Origin: Physella acuta
Taxonomy: Eukaryota > Mollusca > Gastropoda > Physidae
Reading direction: 5' to 3'
Length of the DNA: 64,000 nt
Assembly (NCBI RefSeq): GCF_028476545.1
Contig: NW_026733073.1
Coordinates: forward strand, 124,001 to 188,000
The position numbers were made by a program, and so were the translations under genes. The number at the start of each line of letters is the position of its first letter. Positions within the stretch are counted from its first letter, which is position 1. Shown here one piece after another: positions 22,129 to 33,168 of this stretch. The notes under the pieces were generated by a model that did no database searches, was not told the origin of the DNA, and was given only the letters and a program-made list of their open reading frames with translations.

Positions 22129-22432
22129 GCAGAGGCGTAGCGAGGGGGAACATATCTCCCCGGGCGCCGACCTTAGGGGGGGGCGCCAAAATGGGTTGGA
22201 AAAACAAATTGAAAGTTTCAGGGTGTGTGTGTAAATCAAAAGTTCGAGGGGGGGGGGGTGCAAATCGAAAGTTTGAGGGGGGTGCAACTCGAAAGTTTGA
22301 GGGGGGTGCAACTCGAAAGTTTGAGGGGGGTGCAACTCGAAAGTTTGAGGGGGGTGCAACTCGAAAGTTTGAGGGGGATGTGCAAATCGAAAGTTTGTCC
22401 CCGGGCGCCGGGAAGGGTCGCTACACCTCTGC
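22129..22432. mobile_element. MITE with 6-bp target duplication and internal 24-bp minisatellite
   Basis: The terminal inverted repeats are GCAGAGGCGTAGCGA (left) and TCGCTACACCTCTGC (right), 14 of 15 bases matching. Both sides carry the direct repeat GGGTAC (22,123-22,128 and 22,433-22,438). Inside, 24-bp units GGGGTGCAACTCGAAAGTTT plus GAGG repeat about six times (about 22,255-22,395). Open frames over it are repeat artefacts. Confidence 0.8.
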
Positions 22433-22774
22433 GGGTACGGAAAGGTAAACAACTAGTGATCGCTGTATCAGCGCGTTGACATTATTATTGACAATAGTGA
22501 GATGTTTGATATTCACGGGTTCTCTTCTTGCCAGTAAAGGCTGATAACCTATATTTTGAGTTACGGTCGCTACTGGTCTGGTTTTGGTGTAAACCATTTT
22601 TTTTAGTTTTGTGGGGTATGCATTTATAAACGACTGGACGAGAAAGAGAAAGGGTACCAAGTGTTGTTGTTTTTTTCTTTAATTTAAAGATCAGTTATTT
22701 TAATTTTGAAATTGTTAATAACAAAAAATAAGATAAAGTTGTCGGATTTCATGCGCGGCCAATGTTATTGTCCA

Positions 22775-22935
22775 CCCAACTCTGATGGGTACCTAACTCA
22801 CGTTAGGGAAAGTAAAGGCGGCTGGGCATAGTGCTAACCACACTATCTCTTAAATGCCGAGGTCACAGAAACAAGTGAACTCTACTTCACTTGCCCTATA
22901 GACCGTCAGGTTTGAAAAGGGAACTTTCCTTTTTT
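22775..22935 (-). mobile_element. SINE-like interspersed repeat, copy 2
   Basis: On the minus strand it reads AGAGTTCACTTGTTTCTGTG, GTGGTTAGCACTATGCCCAG and GTGAGTTAGGTACCCATCAG in the same order as copy 1 at 17,255. The T-rich end sits at the right side on the plus strand. Confidence 0.55.
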
Positions 22936-23750
22936 TTACAATGTTATTTTAATTTTAGCGCAATTAAAGTGAACAGCTTGCTGCTGTAAACAAAGGTATA
23001 GTTAGTGGCTAGGGCGGCAGCCAAGGGCGTCGCCAAATGGGGTAGGAAAAAAATAACTAAAATTGAGCTGCAATACTGAATTATAAATAGACCTCTACAT
23101 AGAGTTACAGATGGATTTAACATTTTTTCTACATCAATCGTGACACTGAAATAAAATTACTACAGGATAGTAGTGACTGGTAAAAAGCAGGGTGGGAGAA
23201 GGGGCGCTTTTTTCCAGCTTGATGAGCTATATTTCAGTAAAGGGGGAAATTGATAATTTGCTACGAGTGCCATAATGGTTTGCTACGTCTCTGACTGTAA
23301 AGGGTTTTTCATGTATCCGTTTATAGCTTAGTGAACTCAATCAGCCACGCATTCAAATTAAAAAGTAAAATATGAAACCAACAAAGGAAAATCTTTCCAC
23401 GATAGTTGCAATTTTGTTGTTTGCACCCAAATAAAATCAAGTATTTGTAAATAAGAACTGCCGTGGGAAAATGGTCTATGTAATACTAATACTAATCAAT
23501 CATTGCAAAATATTTTTCTATGAGCCAAAATTGACCCCTGGTCTATCATTCGGTCCGGTGGGGTGATGGGAAGGAGGGGGGGGAGAGGTCTGTATTTCCT
23601 TCCTACCATTCAGATTGCGCCCCTATAAAATCTATGAAACCCCAAGAACTATTATAACTATATTTACTCGAGGGATGCTCAAGTGGTGTTTGGCCAATTA
23701 TTGTTTTTTTTTAATTAGGTAAGAGTTTCCAGTTTTTGTCTTAGCTTTGG
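22936..23750. other. Intergenic, repeat fragments
   Basis: It contains G-rich patches (about 23,560-23,590) and a CBS-flank-like block at 23,340-23,460. No coding region can be supported. Confidence 0.5.
23340..23460. other. Copy of sequence from the CBS 3' side
   Basis: It shares ATTCAAATTAAAAAGTAAAA and TTGCACCCAAATAAAATCAA-type blocks, in order, with 45,570-45,710. That is the region just 3' of CBS (read on the plus strand). A deletion has shortened the middle. It marks a past duplication that included the CBS-TLR junction. Confidence 0.55.
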
Positions 23751-24112
23751 GGTCGTCCATAAATGACGTCACACTCGTAGGGGGAGGGATTCCGTAATTC
23801 ATGTCGGTGTATGATGAGGGGGAGGGGGGTCAGATGGTGTGACGTCACTTTTTTGCATTATAAAATCAATTTTAGAAAATGAGATTTAGCCGTTATTTCA
23901 CGTTTTAGATAACGGTTTTAACAAGATTTTGAAAAAAAATATCGATGTTTTAAGAAAAATTCAACAGCAATTTGGTGGGGGGGGGGGGGGGTTGTAGGCT
24001 GAGGTGTGACGCCATTTTAGTGGGGTTCTAGCTTTTTGTGACGACGTGTGACGGAGTGGAGGGGGGAGGTAAAAATCATCCAAAAAAAGCGTGACGTCAT
24101 TTATGGATGACC
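23751..24112. mobile_element. MITE with GGTCGTCCATAAATGACGTC ends
   Basis: Terminal inverted repeats of about 22 bp: left GGTCGTCCATAAATGACGTC and right GACGTCATTTATGGATGACC. GCTTTG flanks both sides (one extra G on the left), a probable 6-bp target duplication. The interior has poly-G (23,976-23,990) and further GTGACG motifs. No ORF. Confidence 0.72.
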
Positions 24113-25019
24113 GCTTTGCTTGAAATATTTGTTTAACTAGATGTCACGTATTTTTTTTTAGAATAAAACCTGATTTTATTCCAAAATATTTCAAATAGTC
24201 GATCTATAAATAGCCTTTGCTACAAGTCTATTTTCGCCACCTGTTATATAGCAACAGTGAATTCCCGATATTTTATTTTCCAGTTGGCGAAAAGGCAAGG
24301 GTCATTGTATTGTATGAATAAAAAAGCAAGGGCAGATATTTGGTGTTTGTAGACCTCTACGGTAATCACGTTAGGCCTATACTAATTATTAATTACACTG
24401 AATTACAAACTAGGGCACATTAAATACAGCTAATCGGACAATATGGTATGTTTGGCAGCGTGGGTCACAATAGTATCTATTGGATACATTTACTAATATT
24501 TATGTGAAGAGCCTCGCTTTTCCTTATAGCTATTTAAATAGAAGTGTATTGTTATATTTTTAAAGAAAAATATTTTATTTTCTCCTTTTTATGGCATTAT
24601 TACTTAAATGGGTTGTTGTTCAAACGTATTTTATGCATTTTTTAAGTACTTAAAATTTGTCAATACAATAGAGTTTCATTACTAAAAACTGCTGCGCCTC
24701 AAAGGAACATGAAAATGCGCTTATACAAGTGCAGAATGGTAGTAGGTCCCCTTACTTTATTTTGGAAAATAAAGTCAAATCTGATGTCAGATTGCATTGT
24801 CCACGGGTCTTGAATCACGTGCTAAGTTTAAAACGAATCAGTCAGTTAGAATTGCTCAACATTTCGCTCGATAGCAGTGGTGTGCAGAGGGGGGGGGGGG
24901 GTCGGAGGGGCCCAGGCCCCGGAAATCGACTTCAGGGGGCATCAAATGGGGTGATTTTTTTAAATTGATTTTTTCCTTTTTTTTTTTTTTTTTTTTTTGT
25001 AATTGAAAAAAAACCTTCA
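24113..25019. other. Intergenic with a half copy of palindromic MITE D
   Basis: About 24,450-24,640 matches the central spacer and right arm of the 9,316 palindrome in diverged form. About 24,700-24,860 matches 34,540-34,720. G-rich and poly-T tracts lie at 24,890-25,000. No gene. Confidence 0.5.
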
Positions 25020-25446
25020 ACAATCTCCCCTAAACTTTCTAGAATATTTTTATATAAAAAAACAGGGGATGGGAAGTCGGGAAATCGCTCAAAAGTTGAT
25101 ACGGATCTACGATTTTGATAAAATACTTATATATGAAATTTCATCAACCTAGCTGTAACGGTACTCAAGTAATCGTGTTTACAGACACACACACAGACAC
25201 ACACACACAGACACACAGACATACGGACAGAATTGCAAAGTCCAGTTTTTCCGACTCAATAACGCATAAAACGCCAAAATGTTTATATATTTGTATTTAT
25301 ATTTTTGTCTGATTAAAATAAGTCTTCTATACTCCGGATGTGATGAAGGACTGAGATGTAAAACGGTGAAAACTGTTAAAATTTCATGTGAATTTTGTGC
25401 ACGATTACAAGACTTTCTCTATACTTCGTATACACGAGAAAGTAAA
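25020..25446 (-). mobile_element. Repeat family A, copy A2
   Basis: Minus-strand copy. It starts at about 25,446 with CTTTCTCGTGTATACGAAGT and includes the (TGTC)n-like tract at 25,180-25,225. It lacks the middle-to-3' blocks except the terminal AGTTTAGGGGAGAT near 25,025. Confidence 0.65.
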
Positions 25447-26097
25447 AAAAGTTGCGGTATGTTGTGTCATTGTTTAATCATACAGTTTCATCTGATCGCT
25501 GTTCTTTATTACTAGTACCGACATTTTCTCAATATATCGAGTTTTGTTTTTCTTTTACCAAGACGAGACGCTTTGTTCCTACATATCCGACTACTTCGAC
25601 GTACGAGACAAGACTAGCATTTCTAAGGTCCGTAACGTGTACAGGCATAAAAAAACAAAAAACTTCTACATTGTTCCGAATACAGAAGGGTATCACATTA
25701 CCTGTTTTCCCACATTTACATACCAGGCTTAATGTGGGTGGGATGGGGTGGGGGTGGGATGGCTCACTCAAGTCCACCCATCTCAAGCCATTTTAGGTAA
25801 AACAATTACAAGGCGACCCGTACAACTCTTCACTGCACACATCGATGTGTGACACTAATGTCTTTCTATCGCAGTTCAGGTGGGGGATAACTCACATCAA
25901 CCGTGGCCTCAGTTGTAACAATCAACAATGGTGAACTTTGACCTTTAGTTTTTCCCCAATTTAATTTAAAAAAGAATACATTACCTCTGTAACCGCAGTC
26001 CGGTCCGCTAGGGTAATGTAAAACTGGAAACTCTTTTGTAGGGCATGAAAACTACAGAAATGCAGACAGAGGAAGCAAGTTTAAAAATTGTATACAT
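25447..26097. other. Intergenic, no gene seen
   Basis: Several overlapping short ORFs (up to 114 codons) on both strands have no recognisable domain or supporting splice context. A GGGGTGGG patch lies at 25,740-25,760. Confidence 0.45.
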
Positions 26098-26625
26098 AAA
26101 CCGGGAGTGATCTCCCCTAAACTTTCTCGAACATTCTTATATAAAACAACAGGTACCGTTACAGCTAGGTTGATGAAATTTCATATAAAGGTATTTTATC
26201 AAAATCTTAGATCCGTATCAACTTTTGAGCGATTTCCGATAATCGGAAGTGGTACTTTTTCTACTTTGAATTTTTTAAAAGCCTATAACTTGAGTAGTAC
26301 TATTTCAGATAGATAAATGAAATTTCACATGTAAGTAAAAAATCTAATTCTCTACCTTCTGTCAAATTTTGAGTAATTTCCGTTGACCGGAAGTACTAAT
26401 TTACGCTATTTCCGATTTCTCAAAAAAGCATGTAAATTTATAAAGTACTAATAATATTGCGCACTATTATACATTTTGTTTTGGCGTTCGCTTGGTGCGC
26501 AATTCTTTTTTCTATGAGATTCTATTCTATTTTTTAAAAGTTTAAGTAAACAAAAATCATGTCTACATTCCAAGTTATATAAGAATATTTGAGAAAGTTT
26601 TTGGGAAGATCACTCCCGGTTTATT
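26098..26625 (+). mobile_element. Repeat family A, copy A3 (rearranged)
   Basis: About 26,101-26,150 is the 3' end of family A in inverted orientation (CCGGGAGTGATCTCCCCTAA). It joins head-to-head to a plus-strand copy from about 26,152 that lacks the 5' hairpin. The 3' end abuts the hAT remnant exactly as in the paralogous copy at 37,638. Confidence 0.6.
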
Positions 26626-26629
26626 TAAA

Positions 26630-26990
26630 TACGTTTTTGCCCAAGGAAGACTTTCCTAATATTAAAACTTCTGCATTAACGTACCTATCAAATTTTGGAA
26701 CAGCTAATCTGTTTGAACAAGCATTTTCAAAATAATTTGAGAACAAACTTGGACCTCGAGTGTGTTGTCGGCAACCGACAGTGTTTCTTTCAGACTTTTT
26801 TGTCCGGAAAGGGAATGGTGGATACTTGTAAATATTTCAATATAAATTATATTTCGAGTGGGGGGAGGTAGACATTCGGGGGGGGGGGGGACTCCGCCAC
26901 GCCGAAAAAATGCCTGGTAGAAACTCTGGCCCCCGAACTGATATTTAAGAGTTAATCCGGCCCTCGGGCTGAAAAGTTTGGAGACCCCTG
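26630..26990 (+). mobile_element. hAT transposon, 3' remnant
   Basis: It carries LPKEDFPNIKTS-type text of the hAT transposase C-terminal (dimerisation) region with an in-frame stop, then a G-rich stretch, and ends in AGTTTGGAGACCCCTG at 26,990, the hAT terminal repeat. It is paralogous to 37,645-38,025. The 5' half is missing. Confidence 0.65.
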
Positions 26991-27331
26991 CTCTAAATCA
27001 ATAAATCAATACATATTTTTCATAGGTCCCTGTTGTATAAATCAATTGATATTGTTCTATGATACACGTCGATAAACAGAATGAATACAGTAGGGTGGCT
27101 AGGTTAAAACTGGCGATAGACAAGTTACATTAAGTTGCCTGAGTCACACAATACATGACAAGTTTCGTATGTTAAATGTGAGTTATTTCGTTTTCTTCAT
27201 TTTGTGAATTATTTAATTAATTAATTACCTTTGATTATAAAGGTGCCTCATGGTTTTGTTCATGTTTAGACAAACACTTACCAAAATAATCTGTTCAATA
27301 AGACACGGCTGTTGATTTGATTTCTCAATTA
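26991..27331. other. Paralogous spacer upstream of TLR-4
   Basis: Aligns closely with 38,026-38,365 upstream of TLR-5 (shared AAACAGAATGAATACAGTAG). No gene. Confidence 0.6.
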
Positions 27332-27846
27332 TTTTTAGCGCAATTTCCATTCTGGAGAATTGCGTTTATTAACTCGTCATTTCTGGGAATGGATGGATGA
27401 ATGAATGTATGGATGAATGTGTGTCCGGGCTTTAAGTCGTATCTCCTCCTCAACGAAGCAATATCGATGACTAGTTTCAAAGCAATTATGTTAAGCAAGT
27501 TACGAGAATGAGCATAGGCCATAAAAATTCCGGGTTTCTTTCATGTATTTCCCGGAAAAGCCAAAAAACCTCGAAAAAATTCAGTTTTTGGCCTATATCT
27601 CGGCAACCAGACCACTTAGCGACTTGAAACATGTACCAATCGATTCCTGCCAAAATTTAGAACAATATTGCCGAAGAAAGTTTTCAAAAATATCCTCTCG
27701 TTCGGTCAAAAATTATAAAATTACATAAACACCTTCGAACCGATCGTTCTTCTAGCTTGAACGCACCCCAGCATTATACGTCAGAGCTATTTTTAGATAA
27801 GGAAATTGCGCATAAATGTCACTAGACTTTTTTAATTAACTTGTTT
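27332..27846 (-). mobile_element. MITE family C, copy C2
   Basis: It begins TTTTTAGCGCAATTTCC and ends GGAAATTGCGCATAAATGTC plus the ACTAGACTTTTTTAATTAAC block. The paralogous site upstream of TLR-5 (about 38,362-38,375) lacks it, joining CTCAATTTTT directly to AACAATCAGATCTGG, so the insertion is younger than that cassette duplication. Confidence 0.75.
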
Positions 27847-28681
27847 TAACAATCAGATCTGGTTGGTATCTGGCCACACATTGTCCCGTCCATTAAAAGT
27901 TCTGCATCGGTGATAAGAAATCTGAAGTGGGTGTTTTCAGATTTAAAGAGATTTGTGAATGTTCTGTTTCATTATCAAGGCTTTGGGTAGATTACTCATG
28001 GTACACAGGACACGTCAAGAAGTTGTTTCCATTTCCGCCATTGGCAACTTTTTGGCAGTTCTCGGATTCCGTTTAGTTACTAGCAGGGCACTGTTGCTTA
28101 AAGCATACAGATCCTCTAGGGTAGTTTTTAGTGTCCATCTGATGCCTCTTGCTTTATCTGTAGTTTGTGTTGTCTAGCAATCGATTACATGATAAAAAAC
28201 AGGATATAATACATCATTGTTTGGTTCCTCTCTGGACGTAAAAATACCTGTGGTATAATTACCAAATATATTTCTGTATTGGAAACCATCGCATAAAACG
28301 TTAATGGCATTGATCACTGTTCGTGATTCAAAAATTTACTTTCGTCTTTACTATCAAAACCCTCACACACAAAAATACATATAAGGGGCTGTTCCTTTCA
28401 TAATTTTGATTTATTATTTGCCTAAAGGAAATAGTTTGGCTTTTTTGCATTCCTTCTTCTGCAGCATTGTAGATTCTGTGTAGAATGTTCTTGCAAATAT
28501 ATGCTAGTGTGTAAAATAAACGTGATGTTTATTTTTAAAAAAAAGGTTTTAGTTTCCTTGTCTTTGGCATAATTACTAATGACTTAGTATCGTGGGGAAA
28601 GATAAGGATCGAACATAATTACAATAAATATTACATTGATATCTATTGTTATTTCTTTTTTTCCACCATCACCTAGTCCCC

Positions 28682-28683
<2 letters not shown>
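27847..28683 (+). other. Conserved 5' flank of TLR-4
   Basis: Aligns with 9,587-10,260 (TLR-2) and 38,376-38,890 (TLR-5). The stretch nearest the gene is displaced by the F2 insertion. Confidence 0.55.

Positions 28684-28755
<72 letters not shown>
28684..28755. repeat. (TA)n microsatellite, left part
   Basis: 72 bp of TA repeats, interrupted on the right by element F2 and continuing at 30,379. Confidence 0.95.
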
Positions 28756-28757
<2 letters not shown>

Positions 28758-28873
28758 TCTTAGGTGCTCTGACCACAGGTGCTTTGACCATAGGAGGTTT
28801 GACCACAGCGGGGCTTTGACCCCAGCGGGACTTTGACCACACGGGGGGGGGGGGCGGTTAGCCATACTATCTA

Positions 28874-29649
28874 TCCTAATATATAACTCCCCATGTGCGC
28901 ACTTCTCTCTGTCCGCAAAATATTTTCGCCGGACATCACGTCAGAATTGGCAGCGATATATGAAGAACATTTTACGGACTTTTATTGAAAAAAATATGTT
29001 AGATGTTTTAAATAAATAACCACAAAATTATTTAAAGAAGAAAAATAAAAAATAAGGCGTATTCGAATGTAGAGAAACAGTATTATTTATGCAACCGGAA
29101 AAGTGTATAAACTTGAGACAAGAACGCATTAAAAAATGACGTCGCTTATTGTTTACACTAAAAAAAGAGATCGAAACTGATGACGTCATCTTCCGAGTTT
29201 AGAATAAAAAGAAATGAACTATTTCATTCAAATATGATTTAGAGCTATGTACGCTATGAAATGTATACAATACGATTTTCTCGGCCTAAACTTAAAAAAA
29301 TTATTTTATCTATTTGGATTCTAGATCTAGACATTCTAGATCTAGATATTGATCTCGATCTAGATATTCTAGATCATCTAGATCTAGAGATTCTAGATCT
29401 AGATCTAGATGATCTATTAAGCTAAGTTGTCGGGTGCCCGATAGGGCACTTCCCGGCGCCGCAGGCGCTTCAAATTTGGCAGGATCTTGCCTTGGGGCGA
29501 CAGAACACGGGGGCCGGTTGGCCAAAAAGTCTACGATGAGGGGGTCAAAACTGACCTCGACTGACCAGCGCCTTATATGGGCGAATTAATTAAGCATTCA
29601 AATTCTCAATGTTTTCGAAAGCCTAAGCGAAGCTGGGCAGCATGCCTAG
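28874..29649 (+). mobile_element. Non-autonomous Helitron, copy A
   Basis: The 5' end is A|TCCTAATATATAAC. The 3' end has GCCTAAGCGAAGCTGGGC, which folds as a short hairpin with a bulge, followed by AGCATGC and CTAG|T. The A|T insertion context, TC start and CTAG end are the Helitron hallmarks. The second copy at 43,755 matches through much of the length in the opposite orientation. There is no Rep-helicase ORF. Confidence 0.75.
29317..29418. repeat. CTAGAT-rich palindromic tract inside the Helitron
   Basis: Repeats of CTAGATCTAG and variants. A comparable tract lies in copy B (about 44,400-44,490). Confidence 0.85.
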
Positions 29650-30378
29650 TATACAACTAAAACTCAAGTTTGTTTACATGTTTGAATATTTTTTTGTTTG
29701 TTTGTTTGTCCGTTTGGCTACAGAAGAGAATCTGCATTATGTGTAGAGCTGTAAAATAGTATGTAGGTAGAGAACAATTTTTGTTTTCAGACAGACTGTT
29801 AATCACAATTTTTTTAAGACGTTAATTAATTTATTGATTTATTTTAAATATAAATGGAACACAAATAATGCGACATATAACAAGTTTCACAAATAAAAAT
29901 AATGTATATTATGTACTAGAAAATACATTGCATATATAAGCGATAAAAAAGGATTTAAAAAACATGCCAACCGTATAGTCAAATAAGTAATGCTTGTATA
30001 GTTAACTTAATTACCGATGTGCTATAGCACGCAAATATGTCAGAACATATGTTTCACCATATGTCTTTGCTAGTGTCCCCCCTCCCCTCCCCCGGAAACC
30101 GCCCCCCCCCCCCAATAAGTCCCGTCCGTCGTCCCCCCCCCCCCCCCCCCACCTCGGAGAACAAAGTCTAGAAGAAACACTGTGAAAGTCGGACAAAGCG
30201 CTTGTGATCAAACAGCCGTTTACAAACCACCTGTGATCAAAGACCTTCTGCTGACAAAACACCTGTGGTAAAAGCTTTATGGTAAAAGGCCCTATGGTCA
30301 AAAACCCGTTATGATCAAAGCCCCGCTGTGGCCAAAACCCCTATGGGCAAACTCCCTATGGTCAAAGTTCCGCGCACC

Positions 30379-30381
30379 ATA

Positions 30382-30431
<50 letters not shown>
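30379..30431. repeat. (TA)n microsatellite, right part
   Basis: 53 bp of AT repeats directly right of F2 and 92 bp before the TLR-4 ATG. Confidence 0.95.
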
Positions 30432-30432
<1 letters not shown>

Positions 30433-30495
30433 TTCCGACAAAAAAGTGACCAAAATCACGCAGTCTACTAACTGTTAAAAAAACTTTTATACATC

Positions 30496-30522
30496 AGATA
30501 CTTTTACAACACTGAAACGACC
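30496..30522 (+). other. 3' splice site and 25-nt leader of TLR-4
   Basis: CTTTTATACATCAG ends at 30,497, followed by 25 nt to the ATG at 30,523. The site is conserved although the coding region carries a stop. Confidence 0.68.
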
Positions 30523-33168
30523 ATGACAAGCAGTTCGGTTGGAGTGGTGATTCTATTCTGCCTCTTCTATGTAAGAGATCTACAAGCAGAAAGTATCAGA
30601 CAGTTTCAGACGTACCACGACAGTAAAGGTCCTACGTTCAAAGTGACGAACACGCCCTGTCAGCAGACAAATAATGTAACTGACGTCATCATAAACTGTA
30701 AAGGTCTGTCATTGGATCGTGTTAATTCAAATTGGTTTCCTCTAAATACTACAGTTATTTTCTTGGATTACAATCTTTTGACGGAAATAGAAAACTACAC
30801 ATTTAAAAATTTAACACAGTTACGTTTGTTAAATTTGAGTAATAATAAAATATACAAGATGCATACAAATGCATTTTCTGGCCTTACGAATCTGGAAGTC
30901 CTAAACCTAGAGTATAATGCTCTGGAGTTTGATAACAACAGCTATCCAGACGGCATATTTTCTCCACTCATTAATTTAATGGAACTCTATCTGATACAAG
31001 AACAAGATTACATCAAGAGTGAATACTCCTCATGTTTTCTTTGTCCACTAAAAAATCTGACCACTCTGTCTATAGACAGTGTAGGAGAAACGGTCAACTT
31101 TGGACCAGAGTTTAAAAGACTTGGTAAACTAACGAATCTTTTTCTGACTGTTTGTTCCTACTACATTATTGAAAGTACTTTTAAAAACTTAAATCGTTTG
31201 AGGCAATTAGCTTTAGATGGCGTCAGCTCTAATTTTAGCAACATGGCCCTCGCCTATTTGCCTTTGTTAGATAGCTTTACGTTCAGCAGTAGTAAATATG
31301 TGGCAAAAAAACAAGCCTTACATATCCTTCAATCTCTAGAAGGAAGGAACATGTCTATGATCAGATTTTTTAGAGTTTTTGGTAATCCCCCTGAAGACAT
31401 TTCCAGTAACTCAATGAATGATGGTGTGCTTGATTTAGAGAAAACGAAGTACCTTCTACAAATTTGTGTCCGTAGATTTGACTTCGTCCATTCTTTTCTC
31501 TTCATTTTGGAACAAAACGCTTTAATCAGTGAAACTTGACATTCGTGTCTAGAATATTTGGACCTGTCTGAAAATCAGTGGATGGGAAGTAAAATAGCTT
31601 TTTTAAGATTACTTACTTTAAGAAACTTAGAGAATGTATATTTTTACGGTGCTTTAGAAGATGATACAGGATCAAGTAAGTTTAAAATACCGGACAAAAT
31701 TGTGTCTGAAAATACATTTTTACACCAGTTAAAGTCACAGCAAAACCAACATGTTATTATTTCTAAATATAATAACAATACAACACAGTATGGTATAAAC
31801 ACCGAGAGAGGTGAGATGAATGTAATGAATAAAAACGACACAAAATTAAGAGGTTTTATATTTTATGGATCCAGATCACTGAAATATTTACGTATTCGGA
31901 AATCAATAGATCACGCTGGGCTTAAAATTAATATATCTTTTGTTAGTTATGAAAATTTAGAATGCCTTGATCTCACTGATAATGGATTTCGTAACGCTAC
32001 GGGAAAGTTTCAAGGTTTAACAGGACTTAAAACAGTGTTATTTTCAGGAAACCATTTCTCAGATTTTTCACCTACATTTTTGGACTCATTTTCAACTGTC
32101 GAAAATTTAGCTTTGTCAAATTGCAGATTTGACTTAAATAGTTTTCAATCAAACAGCTTAAGAATTTTTATGAATTTAAAATCACTAAGGCGTCTAGATG
32201 TGTCTTTAAATTCTCTGAGTTTTCTCGCACCAAATACGTTTTCTACTAACCCCAACATGACAGAACTTTATCTGGTAACCAACAGGTTTACTGAAATTCC
32301 TTTCAACCTTAAGCTGACACCAAATTTGCGGGTACTTGACCTTAGGAAAAATACTATTTGGACATTGGAGGAAGCCGTATTAATAGAACTTGATGAATTG
32401 GCTGAGAAAAATGGACAATTTAGTTTGCGATTAGCTGGAAATGTTTTATCATGTAGTTGTGAGAACTTCTATTTCATCAAATGGATTCTTACAACAAACG
32501 TAGATATAGATTTTAATTCAAATTTGATGTGTGTCAACGAATCTGGTTTGTATACTCATCTAGATAAACATTGGAATGTTGGTAAATTTTGGCGTCAGTG
32601 TGTGGGTCAGCAATATCTATATGTCTCTGGTGTTATTTTGTGTGTCATCCTTATAATATTGTTGATGTCTTTTGTCGCCATGCGGTGTAAGCTGTACATT
32701 AAGGCTTGGTTTGCTCAGATATTTGGTACTGTACCACGTAGGAGATTAACAGATTTTCAAAACCACGTATTTATAGTTTCATCTCCCAACGATGACTTTG
32801 TTACAGTTTTAAGCAACTACTTAAAGCAAACTTTTTTTCTGAGAACTCGAGACTTCGGAGATCTTGAGCCAATGCGCCCAGAAATTGACGGTTTGTTTGC
32901 TGAGATCAACGCCACATGGCGTATAATTCTGGTTGTAACTGTTGAATTTTTTCACGACAATAATTTCCAGATGCTCTACACCATGGTGTTGAACAGTATG
33001 TCACATGACAACCCGGGAAAGGTGCTTCTACTTTATGAAAGAAACGTACAGCTAAATGTTGATTTAATTAACGCGATTTGTGAAGATAATATTCTCGAAG
33101 TTCCATTATGGCAGATGACACCAAATATGGATAATTTTTTGTATGAAAGAATTTTTATTGATTACTAA
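30523..33168 (+). pseudogene. Toll-like receptor-type TLR-4 with one in-frame stop (881 codons otherwise)
   Basis: It is the same length and layout as TLR-3: signal peptide, LRRs, LRRCT, membrane span and TIR. Codon 339 (31,537-31,539) is TGA where the sisters have TGG (Trp, in SETWHSC), and the same frame then stays open for 542 more codons to the normal TAA. No other break is seen, so the lesion is recent, polymorphic or a sequence error. If translated, the product would be a 338-residue secreted LRR fragment without membrane or TIR parts. Other oddities are the BB loop GDLEPMR (glycine replaced by Met), LSCSCENF in the LRRCT and ICEDN in place of IGEDN. These may reflect relaxed constraint. 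Confidence 0.85.

Larger units (their letters stand above)
28756..30378. mobile_element. Foldback-type element F2 upstream of TLR-4
   Basis: Both ends are inverted arrays of degenerate ~18-bp units. The left has GGTGCTTTGACCATAGGAGG and GACCACAGCGGGGCTTTGAC (28,756-28,840). The right, read inverted, has GGTGCGCGGAACTTTGACCA and CCACAGCGGGGCTTTGATCA (about 30,190-30,378). Poly-G or poly-C runs sit inside each end. It lies between two (TA)n tracts, as if inserted into one TA microsatellite. It carries a Helitron. No transposase was found. Confidence 0.65.

Noticed and set aside
25452-25796. 114-codon ORF and overlapping frames
   Set aside because: No domain, no codon or splice support, and open frames on both strands.
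31537-31539. TGA in TLR-4 as a selenocysteine codon
   Set aside because: The sisters have Trp here, TLRs are not selenoproteins, and no SECIS-like structure was looked for or expected.
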